Origin: Entonaema liquescens
Lineage: Eukaryota > Ascomycota > Sordariomycetes > Xylariales > Xylariaceae
Reading direction: 5' to 3'
Length of the DNA: 64,000 nt
Assembly: GCA_902805475.1 (NCBI GenBank)
Contig: CADCSX010000009.1
Coordinates: 2,170,001-2,234,000, forward strand
The notes below the pieces were generated by a model. That model had not been told where the DNA came from. It made no database searches and saw nothing but the letters and a program-made list of their open reading frames with translations. The position numbers were made by a program, and so were the translations under genes. This document shows positions 58,830-64,000 of this stretch, one piece after another (the stretch's first letter is position 1; every line of letters begins with the position of its first letter).

Positions 58830-59567
58830 ATGAGTGTAGACTGGCCGCATGGCGGGGATCCCTCCCCTGACCCTCCAACTATCATCGAGGATATGGTAAC
58901 AGATGTCGCTACGATATTCCGTCTCCTCGAGCTGCCTCAGCCGCACCCGTCGGTCCTCTTGATGGTCCTCCACGTCCTGCAGTTCTTCGGCATCTGCATC
59001 TGGATTATCTTCGCATTCGTCGTAATCCGGCAGTCTATCTTCGTGACTCTCTTCCGCTCCCTGAGCAATACCGAAACCCGTCGTAACCCCAAGCCCTGGG
59101 CTACGACGCTTCTCCGACTAGTGAATCCCCAACACTACGACAACGTCATCGGTATGGCGTCCCTCCTGACGACGTTCACTGTGTCCATTTTCTTCCTGGC
59201 CGCAACTATTGCCGCTAGCCACACCTGGACAGAGGCTCTCTGGTGGGTGCTGGGCTGGGTGGCATGGCTGTACGTCGGGTGGCGGTACTCCCAGCCTATG
59301 AAGCCGCACTACACGAAAGAAGACATCAAGCTCTGGGCCGGGAAAGGGGTGTGGGTGCACACCGTGCTCCTGGCAGGCGTGTTGGCTTACTTCCCAGCGA
59401 TCTGCCTCAAGATGGATCACGGTATCGTGCGGCTTAGCGAGATCTGGGATACCGCTAGCCCGATGTTCCTGAGACACATGGCCAACGAAATTATATTGAG
59501 AGCCAACCCTCCCACGTACAGGGTGCTCCCTCCTGAGGAGAGGCAGCAATTTGTCGTGTGGAGATAG
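58830..59567 (+). CDS. Multi-pass membrane protein, 245 aa
   Basis: Single exon, ATG at 58830. Hydrophobic helices at about residues 43-65 (LLMVLHVLQFFGICIWIIF), 105-130 (VIGMASLLTTFTVSIFFLAA), 135-150 (ALWWVLGWVAWLYVGW) and 170-192 (GVWVHTVLLAGVLAYFPAI). The C-terminal part reads KMDHGIVRLSEIWDTASPMF, comparable with the preceding gene's IDHGLVEMELSEWVYSPIF. Family not recognised. No motif gives a transport or enzymatic role. Confidence 0.78.
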   Translation: MSVDWPHGGDPSPDPPTIIEDMVTDVATIFRLLELPQPHPSVLLMVLHVLQFFGICIWIIFAFVVIRQSIFVTLFRSLSNTETRRNPKPWATTLLRLVNPQHYDNVIGMASLLTTFTVSIFFLAATIAASHTWTEALWWVLGWVAWLYVGWRYSQPMKPHYTKEDIKLWAGKGVWVHTVLLAGVLAYFPAICLKMDHGIVRLSEIWDTASPMFLRHMANEIILRANPPTYRVLPPEERQQFVVWR

Positions 59568-60165
59568 GTAGGTGGTTAGAGGGCGATTCCTCGTGAGGCT
59601 GAAGTTTGCTTGGGATATGCGGTGAAGATAATAGGTAAGGTGAGGTAGGCGGTATCATCTCCTTTGTAGAATTTAGAATTTGCTTGAATCTACGATGGTC
59701 TAGTCCAATTCAATAAAAATTTTATCCGATCTCCAAGTTAACTTTCCCTTTTAAAGAGCTTTGTGACATTGTTATGCTCTATGATAATAACACGGCTACT
59801 AAAGGGGTTGCGTGCTCCAGAGTGCTCTCAACACAGGAAATTTGAGTGATAGATTACACTTTAGCTAGAATTCACGCAATTTATTTGCTATCAAGTTTAT
59901 ATAATATCATACGCATTACCTAAGGATAAATGCATCGCAATATATCATCTATAAATCTTCGCAAGTATGGTAAAGCAAGCATTGCAGCTTGGTGGTCCGC
60001 GCAAAGTGCGGAAAAAGCATCGCGAATGTAGAAGACCCGGTGTACCAGATATCTGTAGACGTAGATCCTTCTGCCGGACATTTCAATTCAGCGTAATATC
60101 AAGCCAGATCGATGGTAAAACTGAGGGCCTAATAGGTAGTTTCAGCCAATGCGTCTTCACCCCTA
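59568..60165. other. Convergent 3' region
   Basis: About 600 bp between stops of the membrane-protein gene (+) and the large GTPase gene (-). No gene is supported. Confidence 0.4.
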
Positions 60166-63100
60166 TCATCGGAAATAGTTGTTTTTTAGTTCGTCAATCT
60201 CCATATTCAGCTCATTCTCGTCTTCGCCTTCGTCGCCCCCTTCACATGTTTCATCACGATACTCGCTAGGGACTGAAACATCGTCGTCGTTCATATGAAC
60301 ATCATATAGAGCTTTGGGGACTTTCCACTTGATATCCCACTGCACGAGGGTGTTACGGACGCTGTGCTGTAAGTCGGCCTTCTCCTCAGGTGGCTCTTCC
60401 ATTTCAGCATCAGGTAAGAGAGCCTGATTGAGCATCATCTTAATGTGGTATTCAGCTGTAAGAACTGCAAATCCTGATATACGTTCAAGATTGGATGGAA
60501 GTTGCTCAAAATTATTCTCGACCTTCCTTCTCATGTCAACTAATGCTGAGCTGAACATCTTGGTGCCACTCTGCTCTGCAAATTTAGCTAACATCTTCTG
60601 TCGCTTCGCAAAAGAGCCAGTCCCTAGCTTAATATTAGACTTGATCTAGAAAAGCTCAAGGCGAATCCGACTTACCATTTTGTTTCGACGCTCTTATAAA
60701 TGTGTTACGCCATTGTCTCCGGATTAATCCAACCATATCTAGGTGAATCTCGGATGCATTCTTTGAGATGTTAATCAGCGCCTGTCGCACCCTGTCCTTG
60801 ACTTGTTCCTTGACTTTGTCAATATTACGTATGACTTTCTGGAGGGAAGGCATGAGATCGGGAATAATCTTTTCGACATTAAGTCGCAACTGACTGAGGA
60901 AATGTTCCCATATGCCGTCAATTTTGGATGCGACTGGCCCACAAAGCTTAGGAATATCATGATTTAAAGATTGATTCCAATCCGCCACAATGGTTTCCAG
61001 TAGAATATTGGAGCTATTACTAAGGTTAGCCACTTCCGAGTTATGTACTGAGGGAGATAAGTCTCTTACATATCTTCCAGCCAGTTGTAAGTAATATGCC
61101 CATCGGAAGATCTACTAACAAACTGGGAGCCGTGACGATGAATAATAGCTTGGTAAGTGGCCCAATGTATCTTAGCAGTTTCGGCATCATTATAGGGGTC
61201 CTTGTACGACCAGCGAGCTACAACTTCCTCGCATTGCTTTGCGCAGTCTTTAAGGGACAACTTTGCCCTACGAAGCGGGTTATGTCTTTCGGCGAGGTTA
61301 TTAAGCGTCGTAAAATATCCGCCCAAGTTCTAACCACCCCATATTAGTTTTCAAACAGTCAATATGGGAAAGGGGGTTCAATAAGTACTTCTCTCGTTTC
61401 GCTAAGAAGGTTTGCAAATATATCTTGCTCTAACCATTTTCTATTAACTTGAATCCTAATATGACCCCATTCCTCCTCTGCCCAGGTTCGAATGATACCG
61501 AGGTGAGAGTATAGATCGTTAAGGAGACTAGTAGCGTGGTGCTCTCGTTCTGGGATAGTTGCGTTTCTGATCCATCGGCGGAGGCTTGGAATCCCCGAAT
61601 AACGCTTGCCTGGGAACCCAAGTAGGGGCTTCTCATCGGGACAACACTGAAAAAATGCCTTTGAACTGATCGGACAAACAGAGACTCTGCCGTCATATAT
61701 TTTATTGTTGTCACTTTGGCCATTGCTGAAAAGGGACGCCTGTCTTCTCTCAAAGTCTTTTTGAATGCGACTCTCAAGGAATGCGTTCCTACTCTGGACA
61801 CAGAGGAAGGTTATGCGACCATCTATATCCTCCAACTCTCTTGTAATTTCAATGCATTCACTGTGAAGCCTTGTAAGATTGGTGGTTTGAACCATTATCT
61901 GTCCCTGATAATTCGGTGTATTGGTTTTCTTTGAGATCCCTATAGATAATTAGTAACAGATACATCAAAACAAGTAACCGATTTACATACTTCCAAAGTT
62001 ATTTTGAGATTTTTTCCCAGGTACGGGATTTGCATCACGACTGAGCTTTCTAAGTTGGTTACGAGCATCTTTCAGTTCATTCTTTTTCTTTTGCTCCTTA
62101 GACTTCAGGTCCTTCTCTTTCTTAATAAGTTCTTGCAACTCAGCATTTGACTTGGCCTCCCGGCTTTTTTCAGCCGATTTGCGGTCAATGTGGTCGGTCT
62201 GTGAAACAGCGATGCAATAGCTGCGCTTATGGAATTTGCCATCCATCTTCATCCGCGTTTCTTGATGTTTTGACATCAGCTCCACAGCAGTGGATTCATC
62301 TGCGGCCCTGCGAGCAGGAGACACAATGAGGGTAGTGGATAGTTTAGAAAAGTATGCCCTAGCCACTTGAGCCCTACTTTCTACTGAATCAGCGATTCCA
62401 GGAAGGTCGACAAGAACAACACCGTTCTTGAGAATGTCAGCTTTAACATATAATTCCACCCCATCAATGAGAGGCCAAGCTGCAAATTCTGAGCCCGATT
62501 CCGTATGCTGAGCTGTAGTCGAATCCATATAAGGCTTTATCTGCTCTGCCAAATCGTCTTTGTCACTACTTTGGAACTCCCTTGTTGTACCGAGGAGCTC
62601 TAGGGCGCTCTCATTCATTCTCAGAAGGTCTTGGGTCGTCATCATGGTAATATCGTGTTCCTCGACCCCAAATACCGTTCTAATCATCTCAAAGGTCGGC
62701 TTCAGGTTTCCGTTCTCAGCTCGAAGGGCATTAAGATCTTCCCCTGAATGGGTGTGCTTGTATATCGCTTGTAGTTCGTTTCTTCTTTCCAAGTCTGCGA
62801 AGAACATGTCGAGCTGTGCCTCCAACTCTTCCTTGGTGCGAAAAGTGACACAAGCACGAAACCTCATGTTAGGGTCGTCGTTGTCATTGTAAGCCACCTT
62901 GCAAGGCACGGCGGTGGCAGCCTCCTGGTTATTGGTTGGTAGGAGTTCGTTGAACTCGATAAGAGCGTTGAGTGCTGACGTTTTTCCACTGCCAGTCGGC
63001 CCTGCAACGCCCACGAGTACTTGAAATTCCTTGTGACGTCCTATGAGGTTTTCTAGCCACAGCGTTAGCACAGCGATTTCTCGGATCATAATATACGTAC

Positions 63101-63368
63101 TACAATCGTTGATCCACTTCTCTAAGTCTTCTCCCTCACGGCTGAGTAAGGCTAAGGTTGGCTTGCTATCTGCATCAGAATCTTCGAGGGAGCCCTCAAG
63201 CATATCGATTAGTTGCTGGCATTGTGATATTCCATCTTCAAGTGCTTCCTCTTTAATTTTAATTCGCTTCTGGTCGTCATAGGAGCCACATGACCTCCAT
63301 GCGAAAGAATCCGGGTCCGGAAGCCGCGCTCTCAATTTAGAAATACGGCCCGAGCTTTGAGCTCTCAT
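60166..63368 (-). CDS. Dynamin-like large GTPase (SLIP-GC type), 996 aa
   Basis: Five exons (63368-61991, 61939-61389, 61329-61070, 61019-60676, 60623-60166), all joins in phase. G1 loop GPTGSGKT is at residues 123-130, G3 DLPG at 321-324 and a G4-like SQTD at 389-392, as in the dynamin-N proteins related to vertebrate nuclear GTPase SLIP-GC. A Lys/Glu-rich coiled coil follows (395-440, KSREAKSNAELQELIKKEKD), then a helical region across exons 2-4 and an acidic C-terminus (DETCEGGDEGEDENELNMEID). No membrane segment. Fungal members are common but uncharacterised. Second large GTPase in the window and unrelated in sequence to the Mx-like one at 40-42 kb. Confidence 0.9.
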
Positions 63369-64000
63369 TCTGATACGTGCCCTTCGGATAGAATAATAAA
63401 ATAGTTTGCCCGTTAGGTGAAATATTCACTTTAACTTGGACTCATAGGCAATGGCAATGAGGTCTCGTATGATAGGCTATATATGAAAATGTCAACATAA
63501 GACCACTGAAAGAGAATAAGCAGGAACTACATAAGATAGGGGAAGGAGGTAAGTAGGATGCTATGCTGCTCAACCGAAGGTTTTGGGGGAGGAGAAAGGA
63601 AGCTGTCAAGAAAAAGCACTGGGTGAGATATTTGGTACCGGATGTCCTTCCCGTAGGAAATCGCAAGCGGAAAATCCACTCGCTTATTCTAGTTCAGGAC
63701 AGGCAAGTGCATAATGTTAGGTAATGTCGAAAATCAAATAGTAGAGATATATACTGAGTGTGATGTGCACTGGCATTTGAAATGTGAGAGCATCAAGTGC
63801 TAGGGAGGTGTGCAACAGTGCCGGTGATGAGAATGTCACAAGACTATGGATTAGGAAGAGTAATAAAGACAACTTGCCGTAAGCGATAAGTGAAGTACCT
63901 GCTGAGCGCTTTTTGTACGATTAGGAGTGAGGAGAGCTAAAATAGTAGCTAACTTCTCCGACTATGATGATGATGGATATGGATAGAATATACCTGGTAT
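63369..64000. other. Upstream region at the window edge
   Basis: No supported gene. It contains the promoter of the SLIP-GC-type gene. A 74-codon minus-strand open frame (63442-63666) has no recognisable features. Confidence 0.4.

Noticed and set aside
1..64000. CRISPR arrays, rRNA operons, bacterial-type operons
   Set aside because: None seen; the sequence is eukaryotic with spliced genes.

Overview
The window looks like nuclear DNA of a filamentous ascomycete (Pezizomycotina, most likely Sordariomycetes). Genes are broken by many 47-70 nt introns with GTAAGT/GTATGT-type donors and CTAAC/CTGAC-type branch sites, and the families present (HET domain, Zn2Cys6 regulator, GCR1_C, DUF1996, DUF6055, Mup1-type permease, Mx-like dynamin) are typical of that group. 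No bacterial operons, rRNA, CRISPR arrays or confident tRNAs were seen. Exon structures below were joined by hand from splice signals and reading phase.

Layout, left to right. 0-12.7 kb is a housekeeping and metabolic block: glucosidase II beta subunit (-), a short-chain dehydrogenase (-) divergent from a Zn2Cys6 transcription factor (+), a FAT1-like acyl-CoA synthetase (+), and a coiled-coil protein with a Cys/His-rich C-terminal half (-). 12.7-16.2 kb is gene-poor and holds a rhodopsin/PTH11-like remnant (-). 16.3-18 kb is a Mup1-type amino-acid permease (-) with a 1-nt frameshift. 18-28 kb is accessory: a hypothetical ORF (-), a frameshifted DUF1996 secreted-protein gene (-), a secreted HEFGH-motif DUF6055 protein (-), a HET-domain protein (+) and a protein with a chromo-like C-terminus (-). 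29.7-30.8 kb is a GCR1_C protein (-). 30.9-38.8 kb is an 8 kb gene desert with microsatellites and a transition-rich diverged repeat pair. 38.8-47.5 kb holds a Ser/Thr-rich protein (+), an Mx-like dynamin GTPase (-), a small secreted protein (-) and an intact second DUF1996 gene (+). 48.8-64 kb holds a leucine-rich-repeat protein (+) with a 2-nt frameshift, a coiled-coil protein (+), a 3-ketoacyl-CoA thiolase (+), two adjacent small membrane proteins (+,+) and a 996-residue dynamin-like GTPase of the SLIP-GC type (-).

There is no obvious biosynthetic cluster. Fatty-acid activation (FAT1-like) and beta-oxidation (thiolase) are both present but 46 kb apart. The HET protein and two divergent large GTPases suggest self/non-self or genome-defence biology, but that link is inference. 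Four short indels in low-complexity tracts break three otherwise well-preserved genes, so either consensus error or recent gene decay must be considered when this annotation is used.
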